A stretch of 64,000 nt of DNA from SAR202 cluster bacterium bin90 (GTDB lineage: Bacteria; Chloroflexota; Dehalococcoidia; Lucifugimonadales; JADFKI01), in assembly GCA_002238855.1 (NCBI GenBank), contig MPND01000002.1:1-64000 (forward strand), read 5' to 3'. This document shows positions 42,444-50,540 of this stretch, piece by piece. The notes under the pieces were generated by a model that saw only the letters and a list, made by a program, of their open reading frames with translations, did no database searches and had not been told where the DNA came from. The position numbers and the translations under genes were made by a program. Numbering within the stretch: position 1 is the first letter of the stretch; every line of letters begins with the position of its first letter.

Positions 42444-42680
42444 TTGGCAGATTCCAATATCGTGATATACACACACCCCACCTGCGAAATCTGTGTGACG
42501 GTGAAGATGGAACTCGACGATCAGGGCAAGGTATACGAAGAGATTGACCTTGCGGAGCATCCCGATAGGTGGTCAGAGGTGGAGGCGCTAGCCGACGGCG
42601 ACAGAATAACGCCTGTCACAGTTGAAAACGGAGAGGTCACTATCGGCTACCACGGGATTGGCTGCATGTTCTACGACTAG
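42444..42680 (+). CDS. glutaredoxin-like protein, copy 2
   Basis: 78 residues, paralog of copy 1: IVIYTHPTCEICVTVKMELDDQGKVYEEIDLAEHPDRW, then DRITPVTVENGEVTIGYHGIGC. The active site is CEIC, a CxxC, whereas copy 1 has CGYT. The terminal GIGC is retained but followed by MFYD. TTG 42444 is chosen because GGAGGGCGGACT precedes it; the track start at 42345 overlaps copy 1. Thiol-disulfide exchange in the cytosol is expected. Confidence 0.75.
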   Translation: MADSNIVIYTHPTCEICVTVKMELDDQGKVYEEIDLAEHPDRWSEVEALADGDRITPVTVENGEVTIGYHGIGCMFYD

Positions 42681-42720
42681 ACTTGCATCAGGCGGCAGGA
42701 TGTCTGATCGCGATTTCTGA

Positions 42721-43365
42721 TCAGGAAAGATCATGGGCGCGCATCAGGCACACCCAACTCCTGTGCGCCAACTCCACGCGGCGGCGGCGCAGAGCATTTT
42801 CCTTGTCCCAGAGTTCTCTGTCAACACCAAGAGGGCGATTTCCCTCGTATCGCGTCTGTTCCCAGTGAGACGGGCTATGGTATCCGGTTGCGAGTACAAT
42901 CTCCATCGGACTTGTCGCAGCAGTAGGCGTCCACAGACCCAGTATCGAAGCGCCCATCGACTCAATTCTAGGCCAGATGCCATCCTCAGAGCAGTGTACG
43001 AATTCGTCCATGTCGGCGGGGTCGATGAAGAATCGTCGGAATCCGTAATAGGGTCGCCTGTCTCTCTCAGGAATCACCGACTTGGGACGAGACGCAATTG
43101 GCCTCAGCAGTCGCACTTGTTCAGACTGATACATTCCTGGCAAGTCCGCTCGCGCCGCAGTCTGGCCCTTCTCCCACGCATACAAGGAACGCCATGAAGT
43201 TATCTGCACCAGCTCATTTTGCGGATCGCCAATGAGCCCGCTTAGCAGGCATATTACTTTGCCGCCTGAAGCGCGAATCGATGGCCACAGGTCTGAGTGA
43301 CAGACGGAGATATAGTCGTCAAGCCTGCCGGGGCCGACAACCGTACGGCGTTCCTCAAATATCAT
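42721..43365 (-). CDS. NIPSNAP-like protein with two ferredoxin-like repeats
   Basis: 214 residues built from two related halves. The first begins MIFEERRTVVGPGRLDDYISVCHSDLWPSIRASGG and the second YYGFRRFFIDPADMDEFVHCSEDGIWPRIESMGA. This is the dimeric alpha-beta barrel arrangement of NIPSNAP-type proteins. No catalytic residues are known. The ATG follows GAGGGAAAT. Convergent with the glutaredoxin pair and divergent from the LLM gene. Confidence 0.7.
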   Translation of the reverse strand: MIFEERRTVVGPGRLDDYISVCHSDLWPSIRASGGKVICLLSGLIGDPQNELVQITSWRSLYAWEKGQTAARADLPGMYQSEQVRLLRPIASRPKSVIPERDRRPYYGFRRFFIDPADMDEFVHCSEDGIWPRIESMGASILGLWTPTAATSPMEIVLATGYHSPSHWEQTRYEGNRPLGVDRELWDKENALRRRRVELAHRSWVCLMRAHDLS

Positions 43366-43594
43366 ATTTCCCTCGTCGCAATATTCGTCTGTGGTCGCCC
43401 GTCGGAGATTATTCCATTTATGGTAGTCAAATGCTACTCAAGCATATCTCAAAGTCCATATCGGGCAAAGCGAAAAAGTGGCAGCGCACCGGTGCTTTTG
43501 AGGACGAATCGCTTGACCGTCCGTTTGTTGAGGCGTAGGCTTGGCGTTGCGCAGTACAGGACGAGAAACATGTACCTTTAACAGTGAGGACGCA

Positions 43595-44653
43595 ATGCAG
43601 TTTGGTTCATTTATGGAATTCCATCGCAGGGAAGGTGGCACTCAGGCCGACGCCTTCCGAGAGGCTTTCGACCACATCGCGCTGGCTGAAGAACTGGGGC
43701 TGGATGCAGTCTGGCTTGCGGAGTCCCACTTCAACCCTGCCCGCTCAGTGTTGTCGGCTCCCCATGCCATTGCATCAGCGATAGCGGCAAGAACAAAGCG
43801 CCTGCGAGTCGGAACCGCCGTCAGCGTACTGCCTCTCGGGAACCCACTGCGAATGGCTGAGGAAGCTGCCGTCATCGACCACATAAGCGAGGGTCGGTTC
43901 GAGTTTGGCGTTGGTCGCAGCGGGCTGCCGGGTTCTTACGAGGGATACAACATACCCTACGGCGAGAGCCGCGAACGGTTCTATGAGTATCTCGACATCA
44001 TCATGACGGCATGGCAGGAAGAGCGTTTCTGCTACGAGGGTGACTTCTACACCTACAACGACGTGTGTCTCGTGCCAAAGCCATACCAGAAGCCACACCC
44101 GCCAATCCGAATTGCGGCGACCACGTCTGACACATTCCCGGTCATCGGAGAGATGGGGCACGCCGTCTTTGTCGGGGTGCGTGGCTTGAGCCTTGACGCG
44201 GTCGGCGAGCAGGTCGACAGCTACCGCACCGCCTGGAATAAGGCAGGGCACAAGGGGAGCATTGACGTCTCTCTACGCGTGCCCGTGTACGTCGGTGAAA
44301 CTGAGGAAGAGGCGCTGACCGTGCCGGAAGAGAGCTTCATGCGCCAGTTCAGGCGACTCGGAGGGCAGCTCTCCGCCTCGGTGACGCGGGCGGGCACCGA
44401 TCCTGGGGAAGAGCGGGCGGAGCGTGGCGCTCAGCTTGCCACTCTTGATTGGGAGCGCGATGTGATTGGGCAAAAATCAGCAGTGGGTACCCCTGCCATG
44501 GTAATTGACCAATTGCGAGTGATGAAGAAAACGCTCAGTCTCACTGGTGTAGTAGCCGAGTTCAACGCAGGTGAGCTCATTCCAGAGGATAGGATAGCTA
44601 GTTCGCTCCGCCTCTTCTGCGAAGAGGTCATGCCGGCTTTCACGGAAGACTAA
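43595..44653 (+). CDS. LLM-class flavin-dependent oxidoreductase
   Basis: 352-residue luciferase-like monooxygenase with a TIM barrel. QFGSFMEFHRREGG starts the first strand, LDAVWLAESHFNP and RLRVGTAVSVLPLGNPLRMAEEAAVID are family blocks, and GRFEFGVGRSGLP forms the flavin pocket. C-terminal loops close with GTPAMVIDQLRVM. FMN- or F420-dependent; substrate unknown. ATG 43595 with GAGGACGC upstream replaces the track start at 43541. Confidence 0.9.
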   Translation: MQFGSFMEFHRREGGTQADAFREAFDHIALAEELGLDAVWLAESHFNPARSVLSAPHAIASAIAARTKRLRVGTAVSVLPLGNPLRMAEEAAVIDHISEGRFEFGVGRSGLPGSYEGYNIPYGESRERFYEYLDIIMTAWQEERFCYEGDFYTYNDVCLVPKPYQKPHPPIRIAATTSDTFPVIGEMGHAVFVGVRGLSLDAVGEQVDSYRTAWNKAGHKGSIDVSLRVPVYVGETEEEALTVPEESFMRQFRRLGGQLSASVTRAGTDPGEERAERGAQLATLDWERDVIGQKSAVGTPAMVIDQLRVMKKTLSLTGVVAEFNAGELIPEDRIASSLRLFCEEVMPAFTED

Positions 44654-44740
44654 GCGGAGTGTCACTAGCTCGGAAAAGACCCATGAACTAGGACTGGGGT
44701 CGTAGGCATTGCGCCCAAATTACTCACATGAGCATAAAGG

Positions 44741-44749
44741 TGCTATAAT
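44741..44749 (+). promoter_or_regulatory. extended -10 promoter element for NYN gene
   Basis: TGCTATAAT matches the extended -10 consensus (TGnTATAAT), 33 bases before the GTG start. The -35 region (TTACTC) is weak, as expected for this class. Confidence 0.55.
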
Positions 44750-44781
44750 GCGAGCAGTTATCGCAAGCCTTATATCAATAT

Positions 44782-46155
44782 GTGAATGGAAATGAGATTT
44801 TGGTTGACTCAAATGTTGCAGTCTTAATCGACTACGAAAATGTCGGGTTGGACGCCATTCAGCACCTCCTCGATCAACTATCAGATGTGGGTCGTGTGAT
44901 TATCCGGCGTGCCTACGGCGACTGGTCGGTGCAGCGGAATAAGCAGGATCAACTCCTGGAACTGGGCATTGAACCCATCCACCAGTATCACTCCAACAAG
45001 TCTGGCAAGAACTCCAGCGACATTCGTCTCGCTATCGAAGCCATCGACTTGCTCTTCAACAACCCCATCGACACTTTCGTCATTGTTTCCTCAGACAGCG
45101 ATTTTGTGCCTCTTGTCGGAAAACTGAGGTCCTCTGGTAAAAGCGTCATCGTCGCAGGACGGCGTGAAGCGACTTCACCCACTCTCATCAAGAGCTGCGA
45201 TCGCTATATTTTCCTCGATGCGGAGAAGCAGCCCACCTCTCAGTCAGCGTCTCAGTCACGACGGAGGTCTCCGTCGCGACGGAATGGCAGACAGACCTCA
45301 TCATCGTCGAATCCTGACGCGGAAGCGAAGTCACTACTGCTGCGAGCCATGGACGTCTCTATGGATGAGGCCGGGGAGGTTGTTGGTTCCAAGTTGTACC
45401 AGACAATGCGTCGAATTGAGCCGAGCTTCAATTTCAAGGACTTGAAGCACAGGCTGTTCACGCAGTTCCTGGAAACTCACACCGATGTAATTGACATTAC
45501 TCGCCCGAAAGATGGAAGCGGCGATGTAGTGGTGCAGCATGCCGGCAGGGACCACATTACTCCTCCCCCGGTTAGCGCCAACAACGAGAATCGCGCGGCA
45601 AAGCTCATTGATCCTAGGGATGTCGAGCAGGAAGATTCCTCTCCGAAGGCAACGGGGCAAAGGGCAACTCCCAGCCGTTCGAAGTCTGGCCGTGGCAAGA
45701 GCGAAAGTAGAACGCAGTCAGCGCGTCGCCTTCTTGGATCTACGCGACCTGACTCAAGTGCCTCCGCGGCACAAGCTTCGCCCAAGACTTCGCGTGAGGA
45801 CAAAGTGGAAGAGCCGGCGCAGCCTGAACTCTCGATAGTGGAGAGCGATGCTAAAGCTAAGGTGAACGAGGTCAAGTCCGAAGATTCGCGCAGCGAACAA
45901 GAGCCCGCCGTCAATGGCGCAGACTCCAATGGCGCTTCTTCCAGCATAAGCTGGGAAGTTTCGGTTGACGCAGCGTGGTCAAAGCGTGACGCAGCGAAGA
46001 TCGCCGGTCGGTCCGCTGCAGCCGATGCCGCTAAGATTCTAGGCACCTCGCGACTTAGCGACTCAGACTTCCCCACTTTGGAGAAATTGCTTGCTGCCAG
46101 CACTCTCTTGCAGCTCAATTGGCGCCGCGAAGGCAACGCTATCTTCCGCAAGTAG
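44782..46155 (+). CDS. NYN-domain ribonuclease-like protein with LOTUS/OST-HTH domain
   Basis: 457 residues. Residues ~10-150 are a NYN/LabA-like (PIN-fold) domain with acidic residues in VAVLIDYENV and IVSSDSDFVPLVGKLR. A LOTUS/OST-HTH domain follows (~180-245: LLLRAMDVSMDEAGEVVGSKLYQTMRRIEPSF). A disordered Ser/Glu-rich linker (~260-385) leads to a C-terminal helical module (AAADAAKILGTSRLSDSDFPTLEKLL), possibly a second nucleic-acid module. RNA binding or processing is inferred. GTG 44782 lies downstream of an extended -10 box. Confidence 0.85.
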   Translation: MNGNEILVDSNVAVLIDYENVGLDAIQHLLDQLSDVGRVIIRRAYGDWSVQRNKQDQLLELGIEPIHQYHSNKSGKNSSDIRLAIEAIDLLFNNPIDTFVIVSSDSDFVPLVGKLRSSGKSVIVAGRREATSPTLIKSCDRYIFLDAEKQPTSQSASQSRRRSPSRRNGRQTSSSSNPDAEAKSLLLRAMDVSMDEAGEVVGSKLYQTMRRIEPSFNFKDLKHRLFTQFLETHTDVIDITRPKDGSGDVVVQHAGRDHITPPPVSANNENRAAKLIDPRDVEQEDSSPKATGQRATPSRSKSGRGKSESRTQSARRLLGSTRPDSSASAAQASPKTSREDKVEEPAQPELSIVESDAKAKVNEVKSEDSRSEQEPAVNGADSNGASSSISWEVSVDAAWSKRDAAKIAGRSAAADAAKILGTSRLSDSDFPTLEKLLAASTLLQLNWRREGNAIFRK

Positions 46156-46231
46156 TTGCCGGAATTAGTTCCCATTGTAGGGCGGGACTTTTACCCGTCC
46201 CAGCGGGATCGATTTATGGGATGCCTCCGCC

Positions 46232-46996
46232 ATGATGTTAGCTCTTGACATAGGCAACACGAACATCACATTGGGCGTGTTTGACGGCGAGCAACTAGCC
46301 GCAACATGGCGACTGTCAACAGATCGGTCCAAGATGCCCGACGAGTACAGCGTCATGCTCACACAGCTCCTGAGCTTGCGTGGTATGAGTGCGACGGACA
46401 TTGACGCAGCGGCCCTTTGCAGCGTTGTGCCCCCGCTTACGCCAATGTTCGTGGAACTGTGCAGGCAATATTTCAATGTCGAACCGCTGGTTGTCGCCTC
46501 TGGTACGCGCACGGGAATCCGCATTCTATATGACAACCCACGAGATGTGGGCGCAGACCGCATTGTTGACGCAGCAGCCGCAATGAAATTATATGGCGGG
46601 CCAGTCATAGTAGTAGATATGGGCACTGCGACAGTGTTCGATGCCGTTACGGCTGACGGCGACTATCTTGGCGGCGCGATCGCGCCAGGGATGACGATAG
46701 CTCACGATGCCCTCTTCAGCAATACATCACAGTTGCGACGGGTTGAGTTGTTAGCTCCTGAAACACCGATCGGCAAGAACACCATTCACGCCATTCAGTC
46801 TGGGATTGTGCTTGGATACGCCGAACTCGTTCGAGGCATGGTGGCGCGCTTTGACCGCGAACTGGGAGGCGGCGCGAAGGTCGTAGCCACTGGCGGAATG
46901 GCGCATGTCATCGAAAAGGAGGCCGGTGTGTTTGATGATGTGAACCCCGACCTCACTTTGACAGGATTGCGCCTCATACACGAGATGGCATCATAA
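46232..46996 (+). CDS. coaX: type III pantothenate kinase
   Basis: 254 residues; phosphorylates pantothenate, the first step of CoA synthesis. The ASKHA-type phosphate loops are LALDIGNTNITLGVF and VVDMGTATVFDAV, with GADRIVDAAAA between, as in CoaX. TGGMAHVIE is the C-terminal adenosine loop. Start at ATG-ATG 46232. CoaBC follows after 27 bases in the same direction. A GC hairpin with no T-tract (46180-46201) lies just upstream. Confidence 0.95.
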   Translation: MMLALDIGNTNITLGVFDGEQLAATWRLSTDRSKMPDEYSVMLTQLLSLRGMSATDIDAAALCSVVPPLTPMFVELCRQYFNVEPLVVASGTRTGIRILYDNPRDVGADRIVDAAAAMKLYGGPVIVVDMGTATVFDAVTADGDYLGGAIAPGMTIAHDALFSNTSQLRRVELLAPETPIGKNTIHAIQSGIVLGYAELVRGMVARFDRELGGGAKVVATGGMAHVIEKEAGVFDDVNPDLTLTGLRLIHEMAS

Positions 46997-47023
46997 GAAC
47001 GGACTGTCAGACCGAGGTGCTCC

Positions 47024-48223
47024 ATGCCGGATCCATTGGCAAATAGCAACATTGCTCTCGGCGTTACCGGGAGCATCGCATGCTATAAGGCAGTTGACCT
47101 CGCGAGCAAGCTCACGCAGGCAGGCGCCCTCGTCGATGTTGTAATGACGGCAGACGCCTGCAAATTCCTCGCTCCCCTAACCTTCCGGAGCATCACGCAT
47201 CGGCCCGTCGTTACCAATGTGTTCGACCCGCAATCCGAGCTGAGCATCGACCATGTGGCAATCGCGGAACGGGCAGACGCAGTTATAGTTGCGCCTGCCA
47301 CCGCTAACACCATCGCCAAATTGGCGCACGGCTTCGCGGACGACGCCCTCACCACTACGATTCTTGCCACACAGGCGCCGCTCATTGTCGCGCCGGCAAT
47401 GGATGCGCACATGTACGACAATGTAGCCACGCAGCGAAACATCGCTACCCTGCGTGAGAGAGGCTGCGTCATCGCTGGACCAGCAAGCGGGCGGCTGGCT
47501 TCGGGGCTAGTTGGCAAGGGACGTCTGCTTGAGACGCCGGAACTACTGGGCTGCCTGCGACAGACGCTGGGGAGCGACGGCGATCTGGCAGGGCGCAAGG
47601 TCGTCGTGAGCGCGGGAGGAACGCAGGAGCCCATTGACCCTGTGCGCGTAATTGCAAACCACTCCTCCGGCAAGATGGGGTACGCAGTTGCGGAGGCGGC
47701 AAGGGACAGAGGCGCAGAGGTGTCAATCGTATCAGCGCCGACTGCCCTGCCCGACCCGTTCGGTATCAAAGTTGTGAGTGTGCGGACCGCGCTCCAGATG
47801 CAGGGTGCTTTGCACAAAGAGTGTGCCAATGCTGACGCGCTGGTGATGGCTGCGGCGGTAGCCGACTGGCGACCGTCAGACATGTCAGACCAGAAGGTGA
47901 AGAAGGGAGCCGCGGACACTTGGCAAATCGAACTGATAAAGAACCCGGACATCATTGCTGGGATCACATTCGAAAGGCTCGTGAAAGTTGGTTTCGCTGC
48001 GGAGAGTGAGGACCTCGTCGCTAACGCAGAAAGCAAGCTGCTTGGTAAGGGCCTGCATCTGATTGCCGCGAACGACATCACCGCCGAGGACAGCGGATTC
48101 GGTGTTGACACTAACAAGGTCGTACTGCTCGACAGGGAAGGCGGTCAGGAAGCTCTGCCCCTGATGAGCAAATACGATGTCGGATGCGCGATACTCGACA
48201 GAGTGGTCGGCTACTTGTACTAA
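47024..48223 (+). CDS. coaBC: bifunctional phosphopantothenoylcysteine decarboxylase/synthetase
   Basis: 399 residues. The FMN-dependent CoaC domain begins with VTGSIACYKAVDLASKL and keeps the catalytic His in SIDHVAIAERAD. The CoaB domain starts near AGRKVVVSAGGTQEPIDPVRVIANHSSGKMGYAVAEAA, a characteristic motif, and ends with IAANDI and related blocks. Two positions that are usually Asn (PAMN) and Cys (ACG) in E. coli Dfp read PAMD and ASG here; whether this is normal for the clade needs checking. Paired with coaX. Confidence 0.94.
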   Translation: MPDPLANSNIALGVTGSIACYKAVDLASKLTQAGALVDVVMTADACKFLAPLTFRSITHRPVVTNVFDPQSELSIDHVAIAERADAVIVAPATANTIAKLAHGFADDALTTTILATQAPLIVAPAMDAHMYDNVATQRNIATLRERGCVIAGPASGRLASGLVGKGRLLETPELLGCLRQTLGSDGDLAGRKVVVSAGGTQEPIDPVRVIANHSSGKMGYAVAEAARDRGAEVSIVSAPTALPDPFGIKVVSVRTALQMQGALHKECANADALVMAAAVADWRPSDMSDQKVKKGAADTWQIELIKNPDIIAGITFERLVKVGFAAESEDLVANAESKLLGKGLHLIAANDITAEDSGFGVDTNKVVLLDREGGQEALPLMSKYDVGCAILDRVVGYLY

Positions 48224-48276
48224 GCAAGTGGCAACCGATAGTTTAAGATTATCTATCCTCGCCTTGGAGAATCAAT

Positions 48277-48639
48277 ATGGCTCTGCAGGACATACTAAAG
48301 GGCGTTTCGGAACGCGTTGAAAGCTCAGCGAACGTGAAGAGGGTCTATGGCGAGCCGATAATCGCTGACGGCAAGACCATCATTCCAGTGGCAAAGGTTC
48401 GTTACGGGTTCGGCGGCGGTTTCGGGGAGAGCAAGGAGAACGAAGACGAAGGTCAAGGCGGTGGAGGTGGCGGAGGCGCTGAAGTTACCGCCATAGGTGT
48501 TCTGGAGATTTCTCCTGAAGGAACCAGATACATTTCCTTCGAGGACCGGGGCAGACTAATCAAGGGGGGATTCGCGCTCGGTTTGATTGCAATGTTCTTT
48601 CTTGGTAGGATGCTCCTGCGCAAGAGACAGAATAGGTGA
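48277..48639 (+). CDS. GerW/YtfJ-family protein
   Basis: 120 residues. NVKRVYGEPIIADGKTIIPVAKVRYGFGGGFG is the signature of the GerW (YtfJ) family, followed by a Gly-rich EGQGGGGGGG stretch and GVLEISPEGTRYI. The C-terminus has a hydrophobic segment (GGFALGLIAMFFLGRMLL), so it is probably membrane-anchored. GerW is a Bacillus spore germination-related protein, but the family occurs widely in non-sporulating bacteria. The ATG follows CTTGGAGAATCAAT. Confidence 0.82.
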   Translation: MALQDILKGVSERVESSANVKRVYGEPIIADGKTIIPVAKVRYGFGGGFGESKENEDEGQGGGGGGGAEVTAIGVLEISPEGTRYISFEDRGRLIKGGFALGLIAMFFLGRMLLRKRQNR

Positions 48640-48693
48640 ACAGTACCCGATAGGGAATGTTCCGTCACACCTGACAACACAAGGAGATAAGAG

Positions 48694-48879
48694 ATGCCGA
48701 TAGTACGAGTTGAGATGTGGCCCGGCAGGACACACGAACAGAAGGCAAAGTTGGCACAAGCCATTACTGACGCCGTTCATGACATAGCCGGAGCGCCGCC
48801 GGAGGCGACCATTATCGTCTTCGAGGACGTGTCGAAAGATAACTGGGCGGAGAGCGGCAAGCTTGCATCTGATGCGTAG
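48694..48879 (+). CDS. 4-oxalocrotonate tautomerase family protein
   Basis: 61 residues, the usual size of this family. After Met removal, Pro1 (PIVRVEMWPGRT) is the catalytic base. EQKAKLAQAITDAVHDIAGAPPEATIIVFEDVSKDNWAESG follows the tautomerase pattern. Isomerisation of unsaturated keto acids is expected. The ATG follows AAGGAGATAAGAG. The T-box promoter lies just after it. Confidence 0.9.
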   Translation: MPIVRVEMWPGRTHEQKAKLAQAITDAVHDIAGAPPEATIIVFEDVSKDNWAESGKLASDA

Positions 48880-48898
48880 CTCTATGTCGCCGAATTTA

Positions 48899-48928
48899 TT
48901 GACAACCTTCGTTATTCCGCGCTAACAT
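48899..48928 (+). promoter_or_regulatory. sigma70-type promoter of the Trp T-box transcript
   Basis: TTGACA (48899-48904), an 18-base spacer and TAACAT (48923-48928). This consensus -35 box puts the start near 48935, the first base of the leader. Confidence 0.6.
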
Positions 48929-48934
48929 CGTTGC

Positions 48935-49247
48935 AGAATTACAGATACTAAAGGCGTTGAACAGGAATAGTAAGTCCTCAAGCGGAGTTCCAGAGAACCG
49001 GGCAAGGTGAGAGCCGGTACTCGCGCAGACGACTGAATGGACCTGGGAGCCGCCACCCGAAAGCCGAACTGGTGAGTAGGCGTGGCCGGAGAGGGCACCG
49101 TTACCAAAGCCCAGGGTATCGAGAGCACAATGACACTCTCCGTACCTGGATAGAGGTCGCCTAATCTTGTGCTCGCGCAGGTTGCGGCGGCAAATTAGGG
49201 TGGCACCACGGATTTTAACCCGTCCCTTTGTGGACGGGTTTTTTTGT
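48935..49247 (+). promoter_or_regulatory. T-box riboswitch with tryptophan specifier
   Basis: Leader of about 310 bases before trpS, with the conserved T-box antiterminator AGGGTGGCACCACGG (49197-49211) and a following terminator. The stem I elements AGTAAGT and GGTGAGAGCCGG are present. The specifier loop contains TGAATGGACC, with TGG (49038-49040) as the Trp codon. Uncharged tRNA-Trp should stabilise the antiterminator and let transcription run into trpS and the trp genes. Confidence 0.9.
49217..49245 (+). terminator. T-box-controlled terminator
   Basis: AACCCGTCC pairs with GGACGGGTT around CTTTGT, followed by TTTTTTT. It is the terminator alternative to the T-box antiterminator. Confidence 0.92.
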
Positions 49248-49397
49248 TGTCCGATTATTACGCAAATTGAACGGCTACTGCCAGGCACTGGAGGCAATTG
49301 CACGATGGGCATCATCGGCGCACTATTCTGGCGAAGTCACTAGCTGAATTCACAGTATCTGACACTTCAGTGAAGATTTAGTGAGGATAACTTAACT

Positions 49398-50447
49398 ATG
49401 ACGACGCAGATTCACAGGAAAATCGCCGACCGGGAGACGGCTGAGACGCGGCGCGTGTTCAGCGGCATCCAGCCCTCGGGCGAAGTGCAGCTGGGCAACT
49501 ATCTCGGTGCGATCAAGGGCTGGGTTGAGAGACAAGAGGAAAAGGTCAACTTCTTCTGCCTCGTTGACCTCCACGCCATCACGGTATATCAGGACCCGGA
49601 GGAACTTCGGAACCAGACCCGCTCGCTCGCGGCAGTTCTCTTCGCCGCAGGCTTGCACCCTGACAAGAGCACCGTCTTTGTGCAGAGTCATGTTGCGGCA
49701 CACGCGGAGTCCTGCTGGGTGCTCAACTGCGTAACCCCGATGGGCTGGCTGGAACGCATGACGCAGTTCAAGGACAAGTCTTCGCGGCAGGAAAGCGTCT
49801 CTGCAGGATTGTTCGATTATCCTGTGCTGATGGCAGGCGACATCCTGTTGTACGACTCCCACGAGGTGCCGGTCGGCGACGACCAGAGGCAGCATGTGGA
49901 GCTGGCGCGGGATATCGCCATCCGCTTCAATCGCATATACGGCGACACCTTCGTCGTGCCAGAGCCGATGATTCCGGAGATTGGCGCGCGCGTGATGGGG
50001 ATGAACGACCCGACCGTCAAGATGTCCAAGAGTTTCGCTCACATTCGAGGACACGCCGTCCGCATGCTGGACGACCCAAAAGAGATCGATCGCACCATCA
50101 AGCGCGCCGTGACCGACTCTGGCAGTGAGATTGCCTTCTCAGACGACCCCGAAAAGGCGGGCGTCAACAACCTGCTTGGCATCTACAAAGTGATTACCGA
50201 TAAGTCGCAGGGCGATGTGCTCGCCGACTTTGCGGATGCGCGCGGCTATGGTGACCTTAAGTCGCGAGTGGCAGAGGTAGTCATCAACGCCCTCGAACCA
50301 ATCCAGCAGCGATACTACGAATTCATGGACGACCCGGCTGAGCTTGACCGCATGCTCGCAAGGGGCGCTGAAAGTGCCGCCGCCGTTGCAACGCCAAAGA
50401 TGGACGAAATCAAGCGGCGAGTGGGATTTACGCTCCCGCAATATTAA
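49398..50447 (+). CDS. trpS: tryptophanyl-tRNA synthetase
   Basis: 349 residues, class I synthetase. N-terminal RRVFSGIQPSGEVQLGNYLGAIKGW contains the GNYLG signature (HIGH equivalent). KMSKSFAH at ~208 is the KMSKS loop, and GDDQRQHVELARDIAIRFN is a family block. The leading ~18 residues before the conserved core are extra, so the exact start is unsure. It lies directly downstream of the Trp T-box, which regulates it by uncharged tRNA-Trp, and 94 bases ahead of trpE. Confidence 0.96.
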   Translation: MTTQIHRKIADRETAETRRVFSGIQPSGEVQLGNYLGAIKGWVERQEEKVNFFCLVDLHAITVYQDPEELRNQTRSLAAVLFAAGLHPDKSTVFVQSHVAAHAESCWVLNCVTPMGWLERMTQFKDKSSRQESVSAGLFDYPVLMAGDILLYDSHEVPVGDDQRQHVELARDIAIRFNRIYGDTFVVPEPMIPEIGARVMGMNDPTVKMSKSFAHIRGHAVRMLDDPKEIDRTIKRAVTDSGSEIAFSDDPEKAGVNNLLGIYKVITDKSQGDVLADFADARGYGDLKSRVAEVVINALEPIQQRYYEFMDDPAELDRMLARGAESAAAVATPKMDEIKRRVGFTLPQY

Positions 50448-50463
50448 TAAACCAAGTCTATTC

Positions 50464-50501
50464 GGGCTGCTGTCGGGCAAACACCCCAGCAGCCCAATTT
50501 T
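50464..50501 (+). terminator. hairpin between trpS and trpE
   Basis: GGGCTGCTG (50464-50472) and CAGCAGCCC (50487-50495) form a 9-bp stem, followed by AATTTT. It could attenuate transcription from trpS into trpE. No Trp codons precede it, so it is not a classical leader-peptide attenuator. Confidence 0.6.
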
Positions 50502-50540
50502 CGTAGGCCTGATCGCGGGCCTAATCGGAGGAAAACAACG

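Noticed and set aside
43434-43538. 35-residue plus-strand ORF ending GAFEDESLDRPFVEA
   Set aside because: No Shine-Dalgarno sequence, no recognised homology; too short to support.
47083-48117. 344-residue minus-strand ORF over coaBC
   Set aside because: Antisense shadow of a strongly conserved gene; composition is Ser/Ala/Thr-rich with no family features.
50464-50540. Trp leader-peptide attenuator
   Set aside because: No ORF with Trp codons precedes the hairpin; control is more likely from the upstream T-box.
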